Assembly: GCF_030698145.1 (NCBI RefSeq)
Contig: NZ_JAUYNW010000095.1
Coordinates: 1 to 47,632, forward strand
Source: Phenylobacterium sp.
Lineage (GTDB): Bacteria; Pseudomonadota; Alphaproteobacteria; Caulobacterales; Caulobacteraceae
DNA length: 47,632 nt
Direction: 5' to 3'
Part shown: positions 7,177 through 14,029 of the stretch, one piece after another
Layout of the letters: each line of letters starts with the position of its first letter
How positions within the stretch are numbered: the stretch's first letter is position 1
Notes under the pieces: model-generated
Told to the model about the DNA's origin: nothing
What the model saw: only the letters and a program-made list of their open reading frames with translations
Database searches by the model: none
Translations under genes and position numbers: made by a program

Positions 7177-8306
7177 GCCTCGCCTCCCGCCCAGGCCCGC
7201 CAGGGCCGGACCATGCAGCCCACGGCCCGCGCCGCGGCCGTTCCGCCCAGCCGCGCGGGCAGGCCGTCATAACGTCCGCCCACCGCCACCGCGCGATCGG
7301 ACGCCAGCGCGCCCGAGCGGACCTCGAAGGTCAGGCCGTCGTAATAGTCGAAGGCGTGGCCGAGCGCCGTGGCGAACCGCATGCGGTCGGCCGGGACGCC
7401 CGCGGCGGCCAGCAGCTCCAGCCGCCGACGCCAGCCGTCCAGGGCCGTGTCCAGCGCCGGCGCCGCGCCCGCGATGGCCCGCACCGCGGCGAAGGCGGCC
7501 TGCGGCGCGTCGTCGACGGCCAGGAACCGGCGGACGGCCAGGGCCTGGTCCGGCGTCAGGGACGGCGCGCGCGCGGCCTCGGTGCGGCGGATCAGTCGCT
7601 GGGCGATCTCCGCGGCGCCACGTCCGCCCACCGGCTCGACCCCGGCCAGCGACCAGACCTCCTCCAGCAGGCTGGCGCCGTCGGCTTCCGAAAGCCCGGC
7701 CAGCAGGTCGGCCAGCCGTCCGCTGTCGTCATGGGCGGGCTCGGCTCCGGCCCGCGTCAACTCGGCGGCCAGCAGGCGCGGCCGGGCGGCGACCCGTTTC
7801 AGCCGGACGGCCAGGGGCGGCGCCAGGCCCAGCGTCTCCACGAAGGCGGCGAACAGGGCGATGTCGCCCAGGTGCAGGGTCAGATCGGTCCGCCCGCCGG
7901 CCACGGCGCTGGCCCAGGCCAGGGCGGCGATCTCGGCGTCGGCGTCGATCGTGTCGCCGTCGGCGGCGTCGAACCGCTCCAGGCCGATCTGGCGGAATTC
8001 ATCGGGCTGGTCAGCGCCCAGGGCGGCACGGAAGGCCTTGCCCTCGTAATAATAGCGTCCGGCGTCGCGGCCGCTGTCCAGGTGCTGGCGCACTACAGGC
8101 ACGGTGAAGTCGGGCCGCAGGCAGGTCTCCTCCCCGCCCGTGGCCTGGACCACGAACAGCCGCGCACGCATGGCCTCGCCGGCCAGGTCGAGCAGCAGGC
8201 CCAGCGGCTGCAGGATCGGGGCGTCGACGCTCTCGGCGCCCAGGGCCTCGAAGGGCGCGCGGATGGCCGCGAGGCTGGCGGCGGGAACGGCGGGTTCGGC
8301 CCTCAT
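7173..8306 (-). CDS. hisZ: ATP phosphoribosyltransferase regulatory subunit HisZ
   Basis: 377 residues, a catalytically inactive paralogue of class II histidyl-tRNA synthetase that assembles with HisG and is needed for its activity and histidine feedback. The HisRS-like fold shows in FEALGAESVDAPILQPLGLL, GEETCLRPDFTVPVVRQHL (motif 2 region) and RFATALGHAFDYYDGLTFEV near the C-terminus. The anticodon-binding domain of HisRS is absent. I take the start at 8306 (MRAEPAVPAASLA), giving the same four-base ATGA overlap with hisS as hisZ has with hisG; the frame is open further upstream, but that would overlap hisS by nearly 90 bases. Middle gene of hisS-hisZ-hisG. Confidence 0.92.
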   Translation of the reverse strand: MRAEPAVPAASLAAIRAPFEALGAESVDAPILQPLGLLLDLAGEAMRARLFVVQATGGEETCLRPDFTVPVVRQHLDSGRDAGRYYYEGKAFRAALGADQPDEFRQIGLERFDAADGDTIDADAEIAALAWASAVAGGRTDLTLHLGDIALFAAFVETLGLAPPLAVRLKRVAARPRLLAAELTRAGAEPAHDDSGRLADLLAGLSEADGASLLEEVWSLAGVEPVGGRGAAEIAQRLIRRTEAARAPSLTPDQALAVRRFLAVDDAPQAAFAAVRAIAGAAPALDTALDGWRRRLELLAAAGVPADRMRFATALGHAFDYYDGLTFEVRSGALASDRAVAVGGRYDGLPARLGGTAAARAVGCMVRPWRAWAGGEA

Positions 8307-9772
8307 TTCGCGGCCTCCAGGATCCTGCGCACCGTGGCCACCAGGTCGGCGCGGTCGACCACCTGCTGGCCGGGGCGCTGCTCGCGCCACTCGGCGTTGT
8401 CGGTGACCCCGGAGGCGAGCTCGCGCCCGAGGTCCAGGTCCTTGATCGTCACCTTGCCCGCGGCGATCTCGTCGCCGCCCAGGATGACGGCGGCCGGCGA
8501 CATCCGTCGGTCGGCGTATTTCATCTGCGGCCGCATCCCCGAGGTTCCGAGATAGACCTCGGCGGCGATCCCGGCGGCGCGCAGCTCGCCGGCGGCCTTG
8601 AAGTACTCGGCCATGTCGTCCTGGCTGAAGGCGATGACCACCACCGGTCCCCGCGCCTGCGCCGCCACTTCGCGACCCGCCGCGCGCAGGGCCGAGGCCA
8701 GGCGCGAGACCCCGAACGAGAAGCCCGTGGCCGGGACCTGCTGGCCGGTGAAGCGGGCCACCAGGTCATCATAGCGCCCGCCGCCGCCGATCGAGCCGAA
8801 GCGCATGGGCGCGCCCTTGTCGTCCTTGGTCTCCAGCAGCAGCTCGGCCTCGAAGACCGCGCCGGTGTAGTATTCCAGGCCGCGCACGATCGAGGGATCG
8901 AACACCGCCCGGTCGGGGCCGACGCCCAGGCTGGTCAGCGCCTGATGAATGGCCGACAGCTCCGCCAGGCCGGCGTCGCCCTCCGCCGAGCCGCCGATGA
9001 TGCCCGCGATCTGGTCCAGGGTCTCGACCCGGCCCCCGGCCCCGGCGGCGACGAAGGCCAGCACCGCCTCGGCGCCGGCGGTGTTCAGGCCCGCGCCCTT
9101 GGTGAAGGCGCCGGACTCGTCCTTGCGGCCCTCGCCCAGCAGCAGGCGCACGCCCTCCGGACCCAACCGGTCCAGCTTGTCGACGGCGCGCAGTACGGCC
9201 AGCTTCTGACCCTCGTCGGCGACGCCCGCGGTGGCCAGCAGGCCGTTCAGCAGTTTGCGGTTGTTGATCTTCACCACCGACGAACCGGCCGGCAGGCCCG
9301 CGGCCTCCAGCCCCTCGACCACCATGGCGATGATCTCGGCGTCGGCCTCCGGGCGGGCTGAGCCCACGGTGTCGGCGTCGCACTGGGTGAATTCGCGGAA
9401 GCGGCCGGGGCCGGGCTTCTCGTTGCGCCAGACTGTGCCGAAGGCGTATCGGCGGAACGGCTTAGGCAGGGTCTCCCAGGTCTGGGCCACGAACCGGGCG
9501 AGCGGCGCGGTCAGGTCGTAGCGCAGGGCCATCCACTGCTCGTCGTCGTCCTGCAGGGCGAAGACGCCCTCATTGGGACGGTCGGCGTCGGGCAGGAACT
9601 TGCCCAGCGCGTCGGCATATTCGAAGGCCCCGGTGTCGAAGGCCTCGAAGCCATAGCGCTCATAGACCGCCGACACCTTCTCCAGGATCTGGCGTTCGGC
9701 GGCGAGGTCGCGGGCGCGGCGGTCGTTGAAGCCGCGCGGCGCGCGGGCTTCGGGGCGGGGTGCGTCGGTCAT
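8303..9772 (-). CDS. hisS: Histidyl-tRNA synthetase
   Basis: 489 residues, class II aminoacyl-tRNA synthetase charging tRNA-His. Motif 2 is seen in YAFGTVWRNEKPGPGRFREF followed by TQCDADTVG, the substrate-contact segment LRYDLTAPLARFVAQ precedes it, and the histidine-specific loop is present as RGLEYYTGAVFEAE with motif 3 in FSFGVSRLASAL. The C-terminal anticodon-binding domain follows (VVVIAFSQDDMAEYFKAAGE). In Alphaproteobacteria HisRS is known to have diverged together with a tRNA-His that lacks the extra G-1; this protein would be expected to belong to that group, but I cannot test it here. First structural gene of hisS-hisZ-hisG, preceded by a His-rich leader ORF and alternative hairpins. 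Confidence 0.95.
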   Translation of the reverse strand: MTDAPRPEARAPRGFNDRRARDLAAERQILEKVSAVYERYGFEAFDTGAFEYADALGKFLPDADRPNEGVFALQDDDEQWMALRYDLTAPLARFVAQTWETLPKPFRRYAFGTVWRNEKPGPGRFREFTQCDADTVGSARPEADAEIIAMVVEGLEAAGLPAGSSVVKINNRKLLNGLLATAGVADEGQKLAVLRAVDKLDRLGPEGVRLLLGEGRKDESGAFTKGAGLNTAGAEAVLAFVAAGAGGRVETLDQIAGIIGGSAEGDAGLAELSAIHQALTSLGVGPDRAVFDPSIVRGLEYYTGAVFEAELLLETKDDKGAPMRFGSIGGGGRYDDLVARFTGQQVPATGFSFGVSRLASALRAAGREVAAQARGPVVVIAFSQDDMAEYFKAAGELRAAGIAAEVYLGTSGMRPQMKYADRRMSPAAVILGGDEIAAGKVTIKDLDLGRELASGVTDNAEWREQRPGQQVVDRADLVATVRRILEAAK

Positions 9773-9829
9773 GCCGTCCGCCTAAAGGCTGGCGCGCGGC
9801 GCGGCAAGGCGCGGGAGAAAACGGAGGGG

Positions 9830-9985
9830 TCCATCGTCTAGTCCTTCAGGCGAAAGGTTCGACGGATGGAGCGGCGTCAGCGAGCCCCATCCGCAATCTG
9901 CGGGGGCTCGGGCGAGGGTCGCTTAGGCCATGCGATCCCGGCCGATCCCGCGAAGCGAGGTCGGATGGTGGTGGCCGTGGTGGTG
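9830..9985 (-). promoter_or_regulatory. Histidine attenuator (leader with alternative hairpins)
   Basis: On the leftward transcript between the leader peptide and hisS, three segments can pair alternatively. CCATCCG lies inside the last His codon and following Pro codon (9968-9962), CGGATGG at 9893-9887, TCCATCCGTC at 9870-9861, and GACGATGGA at 9838-9830. The middle CGGATGG can pair with either CCATCCG copy. TCCATCCGTC can instead pair with GACGATGGA to form a terminator-like stem, followed after eight bases by GTTTTCTC. A strong hairpin (9909-9882, stem GAGCCC-CCGCA with TGCGG-ATG-GGGCTC, three-base bulge) competes for the middle segment. This is the logic of ribosome-mediated attenuation. 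The T-tract is weak and the exact switch needs folding. Confidence 0.75.
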
Positions 9986-10000
9986 CGAAACGCGCGTCAT
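9923..10000 (-). CDS. his leader peptide (hisL-like), 25 aa
   Basis: A 25-codon ORF upstream of hisS, starting MTRVSHHHGHHHPTSLR and ending at TAA 9925-9923. Six of the seven codons 6-12 are histidine (CAC CAC CAC GGC CAC CAC CAT), at 9985-9965. Such a run has no likely purpose other than sensing charged tRNA-His: ribosomes stall there when histidine is short. It is too short for usual ORF calling. A -10-like TATAGC (10015-10010, within the palindrome CCGCTATAGCGG) would start the transcript only a few bases before the ATG, so translation may be nearly leaderless; no good Shine-Dalgarno is seen. Confidence 0.85.
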   Translation of the reverse strand: MTRVSHHHGHHHPTSLRGIGRDRMA

Positions 10001-10007
10001 GACGCCG

Positions 10008-10019
10008 CCGCTATAGCGG
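10008..10019 (-). promoter_or_regulatory. Putative hisS operon -10 element in a 12-base palindrome
   Basis: CCGCTATAGCGG is a perfect palindrome containing GCTATAGC, close to the Caulobacter housekeeping -10 (GCTANAWC). It lies eight bases ahead of the leader-peptide ATG. No convincing -35 was found at the expected distance, so the assignment is tentative. Confidence 0.35.
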
Positions 10020-10049
10020 GAAAGTGTGAACGTGGCGAGTCCGGGGCGG

Positions 10050-11882
10050 CTAGCCGGACAGCCGCGGGGTCAGGGCGCCGGGCTTGGCGCGCGCGCTCGG
10101 TTTGTTCGCGGCGGAACCGGTCTTCCACGGCACCTTGGCGTTCACCACCAGGCTCGGCCCCAGGACCTGAGGAACCTGCTTGTACTGGAGCTCCTCCAGG
10201 CGATCGGCCGCGGCGGCCACCAGGGCCTTGAACGAGATGGACTTGCGTTCGCGCAGGATGCTGGCCAGGCAGAAGGTGAAGGCGCCGTAGCTGGTGGCGC
10301 CGTGGCGATACTCGTAGGACAGCTGGTCCTCGCCGCAGGCCTCGATGATCAGGGGCAGGTAGGGACCGACGATCTTGTCCGGCCGCTTCCGCTTCTCACG
10401 CGCATAGTCCCCGGAGGAGCTCTGGCGCAACATGGCGGCCCGGCCGAGCCTCATCGTCGAACCGTTCTGGCCGAAGAAGCGGGCGGTCGCCTTGTCGTCG
10501 GGCGAAAAATCGGGGTTCAGGCGTTTGAAATCGCGCTCGACCCACATCTGGGTCTTGGAGTCCCATTTCAGTTCCCGGTGCCGGACGTCGTCGGGCGGCG
10601 AGAGGCCCCGCGCCTTCGGGCCGCCCTGGCGATGAATGCCGCCCGAGTGGCAGCAGTCGAAGATCAGGACCAGCTTCAGCTTGTAGGGCAGTTGGCTATA
10701 GAGCGCGTAGATCTGTTCGTCGGTGATTGAGGTCTCCGCCGACCAATTGAAATCCCAGGGCACCAGGGTCTCGGCCTGCCGGTCGGGTTCGAAGTCGTCG
10801 CCATACTCCGGAATTCGGGCGCCGTGACCGCTGAAGTAGAAGACGCGTTCGTCGCCGGGCTGGGCGTCGTCGAGCAGCCATTCCAGCCGCTCCAATATGC
10901 CCGACGCCGTAGCCCGGTCGTCCAGGCAGGTGCGGATCTCCTCGGGCCCGAAACCGCATTCCTGGAGCACGGCGCTCATCGTGAAGACGTCGTTGACGCA
11001 GCCGGCCAGGCGGTCGCCCTCGCGCGGATACTCGTTGATCCCGACCAACAGGGCGCGGCGACGGCTCTTGGCTGCCGCGGGCCTCGCGGGCCGGCGCCAG
11101 GGGTTCGCCGTGACGCCGAAGGCCTTGGCGCCGACCGCCTCGTCGGCGAGGGGCCGCCAAAGTGAGCCGACCGTGACGTTGTGGCCCAGATAGGACTCCG
11201 CGGCGTGGTCGCCCGCGCCCTTGAGGTCGAACGGCGTCAGCAACTGGCTGAAGTTCGGAACGCCCGGCAGCTTCAGCGGCGCGGTGAAGACATCGTCGTG
11301 CTCGTTGTAGAGATGATGCCAATGACGAACAGCCAGGGCCTCGACCCGGCCCTCGGTCAGGTTGCCGACCACGAACGGGTTGCCGATCTGCGAGCCGAAG
11401 GTGACGTAGTGCGCCTTGCCGAGAATCCTCGCCGCGTCGGGTTGGCGCGCGGCCTCGTGGGAGAAGGCGTTGTAGGTGACCAGCGAGCCCAGGCTGTGGG
11501 CCAGGATGACGTCGGGCGAGAAGGCCACCACCTGGTCGAGCACAAGTTCGCGGGTCTGACGCTGGAACTCCTTGTCCTCAACCCAGGCGACAACGTAGCC
11601 GGCGGTCCAACGAACCTTTTCCGACACATCCGAGACCAGGCCTCGCTGGCGGCGGCCGGCCTGGGACACACCGCTGCGCGCCAGCTTCCAGAGGGCCTTC
11701 GCCGTGTCCGCGAAGCTGATCTTGGTCTGTTCGAAAATGGGGTCATAGGCGACAAACTGGAATTCCAGCCTCACCTCTTCCTTGAACGAGGCCCTCAACG
11801 CCGCTTCCCAGACCTCCCGCCAGGGCGACGTGCGGTGGTCGCCCAGGCCATGGACACAGAGAACCTTGATGGTCTTGGGCAT
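10050..11882 (-). CDS. Alpha/beta-hydrolase-metacaspase (C14 caspase-like) fusion protein
   Basis: 610 residues with two catalytic modules and no signal peptide. Residues 1-270 look like a lipase/esterase-type alpha/beta-hydrolase: KVLCVHGLGDHR at the N-terminus (oxyanion loop) and DVILAHSLGSLVTY with the nucleophile Ser130 in AHSLGS; His234 in YLGHN may complete the triad. From about residue 275 a caspase-like domain begins (RRALLVGINEYP), with VFYFSGHGAR (His353) and LIFDCCHSGG (Cys411), the His-Cys dyad of metacaspases. The third region (SYGAFTFCLASIL) resembles the p10-like end of such domains. Metacaspases cleave after Arg/Lys and often act in stress, cell death or defence. The partner and trigger are unknown. 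It has its own upstream gap and is followed 50 bases on by the hisS leader region. Confidence 0.85.
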   Translation of the reverse strand: MPKTIKVLCVHGLGDHRTSPWREVWEAALRASFKEEVRLEFQFVAYDPIFEQTKISFADTAKALWKLARSGVSQAGRRQRGLVSDVSEKVRWTAGYVVAWVEDKEFQRQTRELVLDQVVAFSPDVILAHSLGSLVTYNAFSHEAARQPDAARILGKAHYVTFGSQIGNPFVVGNLTEGRVEALAVRHWHHLYNEHDDVFTAPLKLPGVPNFSQLLTPFDLKGAGDHAAESYLGHNVTVGSLWRPLADEAVGAKAFGVTANPWRRPARPAAAKSRRRALLVGINEYPREGDRLAGCVNDVFTMSAVLQECGFGPEEIRTCLDDRATASGILERLEWLLDDAQPGDERVFYFSGHGARIPEYGDDFEPDRQAETLVPWDFNWSAETSITDEQIYALYSQLPYKLKLVLIFDCCHSGGIHRQGGPKARGLSPPDDVRHRELKWDSKTQMWVERDFKRLNPDFSPDDKATARFFGQNGSTMRLGRAAMLRQSSSGDYAREKRKRPDKIVGPYLPLIIEACGEDQLSYEYRHGATSYGAFTFCLASILRERKSISFKALVAAAADRLEELQYKQVPQVLGPSLVVNAKVPWKTGSAANKPSARAKPGALTPRLSG

Positions 11883-11993
11883 CGCTCACCCCCCGCCAGA
11901 TCCCTAAGGTCAGGGATCAACCTGGACGAGAACACTGTGGACACGCGTGTTCAAGCAGAAAAATTCGCGTTCACGCGCCGGCTGTAGGGCGGC

Positions 11994-12398
11994 TCAGAGG
12001 TGTCCCGTCACCTCGGCCTCGTGCTCGAAGTCGTCGTGGCGGCCGTCCGTGACGAAGACCGGGGCGGCGACCCATTCCCGCGGGGACAGGTCATCCAGGC
12101 AGGCGAGGTTGATGGCGTAGAAGGCGCCGCCGAGGGCTTCCAGGTCGCCGGTGACATAGGGCCGGGCGCCGCAATGGCTGCAGAAGTAGAGATGCAGGCG
12201 CCTGGCGTTCCACTGGTAGTCGGTGAGCTGGTCCTGGCCGTGCAGCACGCGCACGTCCTTGGCCTGGGCGAAGGCCTTCCAGATCCGGTTCTTGGTGCAG
12301 AACGAGCAGTCGCACTTGCTGGTGCCCGCCGCCAGGTCGAGGTCGACCTCGAAGGCCACGGCCTGGCAGTGGCAGCTCCCGTGATAGGTCTTCTTCAT
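11994..12398 (-). CDS. GFA/CENP-V domain zinc-binding protein
   Basis: 134 residues. Cysteines are placed as in the GFA (glutathione-dependent formaldehyde-activating) fold: SCHCQAV near the N-terminus, CDCSFCTKN around residue 30, and FCSHCGARPY around residue 73. These bind structural and labile zinc ions. Members of the family are often annotated as glutathione-dependent formaldehyde-activating enzymes or aldehyde-activating proteins, but most have no proven activity, so I give only the family. Its ATG overlaps the stop of the SRPBCC gene by four bases; third gene of the arsR-SRPBCC-GFA operon. Confidence 0.88.
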   Translation of the reverse strand: MKKTYHGSCHCQAVAFEVDLDLAAGTSKCDCSFCTKNRIWKAFAQAKDVRVLHGQDQLTDYQWNARRLHLYFCSHCGARPYVTGDLEALGGAFYAINLACLDDLSPREWVAAPVFVTDGRHDDFEHEAEVTGHL

Positions 12399-12862
12399 TG
12401 GGCGACCTTCAGATAGTCGGCGAGCTTGTCGAGCAGGCCGCTCCAGCCTCCGACGTGGCTGTCGCGGGCCTCGAGGCTGGCGAACGGCGCCTGGTGGAAA
12501 CTGAAATTCGTGCGGCCGCCGGGCGCGGGCGCGAAGGTCACGGTCACCAGGTTGTCCACGCCCCAGGCGCCGTCCTCCCAGCGGAAGGTCATCACGATGC
12601 GTTCGGCCGGCGCGATCTCACGATAGACCCCGGCCATCCAGGTCTCCTTGCCGTCCGGCGCGCGGATGCAGGACCGATAGGCGCCGCCCGGCCGGAAATC
12701 CTGCTCGTAGGCGAGCGTCGTGAAGGTCTTGGGTCCCCACCAGCGCATCAGGTGCTCGGGCTTGGTCCAGACTCGGTAGACCAGCTCGGGGCTGGCGTCG
12801 AAGGTCCGCTCGATAAGGAGCTCGTCGTCCTGGATCAGCGCGGCGCTATTCATCTGATTCAT
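12395..12862 (-). CDS. SRPBCC (AHSA1-like) domain protein
   Basis: 155 residues from the ATG at 12862 (GTG 12874 and ATG 12853 are alternatives). The AHSA1/START-like pattern is typical: LIERTFDASPELVYRVWTKP with RWWGPKTFT, PGGAYRSCIRAPDG, and the C-terminal amphipathic helix GWSGLLDKLADYL. The fold makes a hydrophobic cavity that may bind a small ligand; in this group the function is generally unknown. Its start overlaps the arsR stop, and its stop overlaps the GFA start by four bases, so the three are translationally coupled. ArsR-plus-AHSA1 pairs are common in Proteobacteria. Confidence 0.88.
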   Translation of the reverse strand: MNQMNSAALIQDDELLIERTFDASPELVYRVWTKPEHLMRWWGPKTFTTLAYEQDFRPGGAYRSCIRAPDGKETWMAGVYREIAPAERIVMTFRWEDGAWGVDNLVTVTFAPAPGGRTNFSFHQAPFASLEARDSHVGGWSGLLDKLADYLKVAQ

Positions 12863-13199
12863 CTTGGGTCTCACTGGCTTTCAATTCGGCGATGTAGGCG
12901 CCCATCTGGTCGAAGCTGTCCTCCCAGAACCGGCGGTAGCGTTCGAGCCAGGCGTTGGCCTCCTTCATGGGGCCGGCCTTCAGGCGGCAGGGCCGCCACT
13001 GGGCCTCCCGGGAACGCTCGATCAGGCCCGCATGCTCCAGGACCTTCAGGTGGCGCGAGATCGCCGGCAGGCTGATGGCGAAGGGCTGGGCCAGGTCGGA
13101 GACCGAACGCTCCCCCGCGCTCAGCCGCGCGAGGATGGCCCGGCGGGTGGGATCGGCCAGGGCCGCGAAGGTGGTGCTGAGGTGATCGTGTGTTTCCAT
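12846..13199 (-). CDS. ArsR-family winged-helix repressor
   Basis: 117 residues. LADPTRRAILARLSAGERSV followed by SDLAQPFAISLPAISRHLKV and LEHAGLIERSREAQWRPCRL is the ArsR winged helix. The metal-binding ELCVCDL motif of arsenic or cadmium sensors is missing, as in ArsR proteins paired with SRPBCC genes, so the inducer is probably not a metal. First gene of a coupled arsR-SRPBCC-GFA operon. The perfect tandem operator at 13200-13231 abuts the start codon, pointing to tight autorepression. No Shine-Dalgarno fits between operator and ATG, so the mRNA may have a very short or no leader. Confidence 0.92.
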   Translation of the reverse strand: METHDHLSTTFAALADPTRRAILARLSAGERSVSDLAQPFAISLPAISRHLKVLEHAGLIERSREAQWRPCRLKAGPMKEANAWLERYRRFWEDSFDQMGAYIAELKASETQDESDE

Positions 13200-13231
13200 T
13201 TAACGGACACGTTAATTAACGAGATCGTTAA
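13200..13231 (-). promoter_or_regulatory. Tandem ArsR operator
   Basis: Two perfect inverted repeats stand back to back with no gap: TTAACG-GACA-CGTTAA (13200-13215) and TTAACG-AGAT-CGTTAA (13216-13231). They begin one base upstream of the arsR start codon. The A/T-rich junction CGTTAATTAACG may also be the -10 region. Most likely two ArsR dimers bind here to block the operon. Confidence 0.8.
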
Positions 13232-13282
13232 ATGCAACAGGTGAATCGACAGCCTTTCGGTATCAATTCGATGGTGTTCGAT

Positions 13283-14029
13283 TCAGCCGATAACCCCGAC
13301 CCCGCCGGTGGCGGCGATGACCTGGCCCTGGATGAACTCGGCCTCGGGCGAGAGCAGGTACTCCACCAGCGAGGCGTAGTCGCTGTCGCGGCTGGCGCGG
13401 CCGGAGGGGTTGGACCGGGCGGCGCGATCGACCACCGACTGGGCGGCCTCCTCGCTCCCGACCATGGCGGCGACGGAGGTGGTGTGGACCAGGCCCGGCG
13501 CGACGCCGTTGATCCGCACGCCGCGCGGCGCCAGCTCGGCCACCAGGTAGCGGACAATGGCCTCGGCGAGCGCCTTGCCGACCCCCAGCGCGCCGTAGTT
13601 GGTCGAGGGGATCCGGGCGCCCATGCTGGTGATGAACACCACCGAGGATCCGCGGCCCAGCAGGTGCTGGGCGGCGTGGACCAGGTAGAGCAGCGACAAG
13701 CCGTTGGTCTCCACCGCCTGGCGGAACCGGACAAGGTCGGCGCCCAGCAGGGTGGTGGGATAGATCATCGCGGCGGAATGGACGATGTGGCTGAGCCCGT
13801 GGCCCTGGCGTTCGACCTGGGCGATCAGGTCGGCCGAACCCTCGATGGTCCCCACGTCGCCTTTCACGAGATTGACCGCCGAGCCGGTGGCGGCGATCTC
13901 GGCGCGGGCGGCCTCCGCGGCGGCCTCGTCGCTGTGATAGGCCAGGGTGACCCTGCCATGGACGACGGCCAGGCGCTTGGCGATCGCCAGGCCGATGCCC
14001 TTGGTCCCGCCGGTGACGAGGACGGTCAC
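13283..14029 (-). CDS. SDR-family oxidoreductase with FabL-like Tyr-x6-Lys active site
   Basis: 248 residues from a GTG at 14029 that overlaps the preceding SDR stop (GTGA). TVLVTGGTKGIGLAIAKRLA is the Rossmann nucleotide loop (TGxxxGIG) and HIVHSAAMIYP replaces the usual NNAG. VVFITSMGARIPSTNYGALG followed by VGKALAEAIVRYLVAEL supplies Ser, Tyr and Lys, but Tyr and Lys are separated by six residues (YGALGVGK), not three. That spacing is the hallmark of enoyl-ACP reductases of the FabL type, not classical SDRs. It may reduce an enoyl thioester; assignment to fatty-acid synthesis is inference. Third gene of pgi-SDR-SDR. Confidence 0.85.
   Translation of the reverse strand: MTVLVTGGTKGIGLAIAKRLAVVHGRVTLAYHSDEAAAEAARAEIAATGSAVNLVKGDVGTIEGSADLIAQVERQGHGLSHIVHSAAMIYPTTLLGADLVRFRQAVETNGLSLLYLVHAAQHLLGRGSSVVFITSMGARIPSTNYGALGVGKALAEAIVRYLVAELAPRGVRINGVAPGLVHTTSVAAMVGSEEAAQSVVDRAARSNPSGRASRDSDYASLVEYLLSPEAEFIQGQVIAATGGVGVIG

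Noticed and set aside
9826..9872. tRNA-like string (GTCCATCGTCTAG ... AGGTTCGAC) upstream of hisS
   Set aside because: No anticodon arm or acceptor pairing; the bases are explained by the terminator-like stem of the his attenuator.
11930..11952. GAACAC-N11-GTGTTC inverted repeat upstream of the metacaspase gene, considered as a LexA/SOS box
   Set aside because: Alphaproteobacterial SOS boxes are direct repeats GTTC-N7-GTTC; this spacing and symmetry do not fit. It may still be some other operator.
13212..13231. TTAA-N8-TTAA in the arsR operator considered as a CtrA site
   Set aside because: CtrA needs TTAA-N7-TTAA; the bases are part of the two exact ArsR palindromes.
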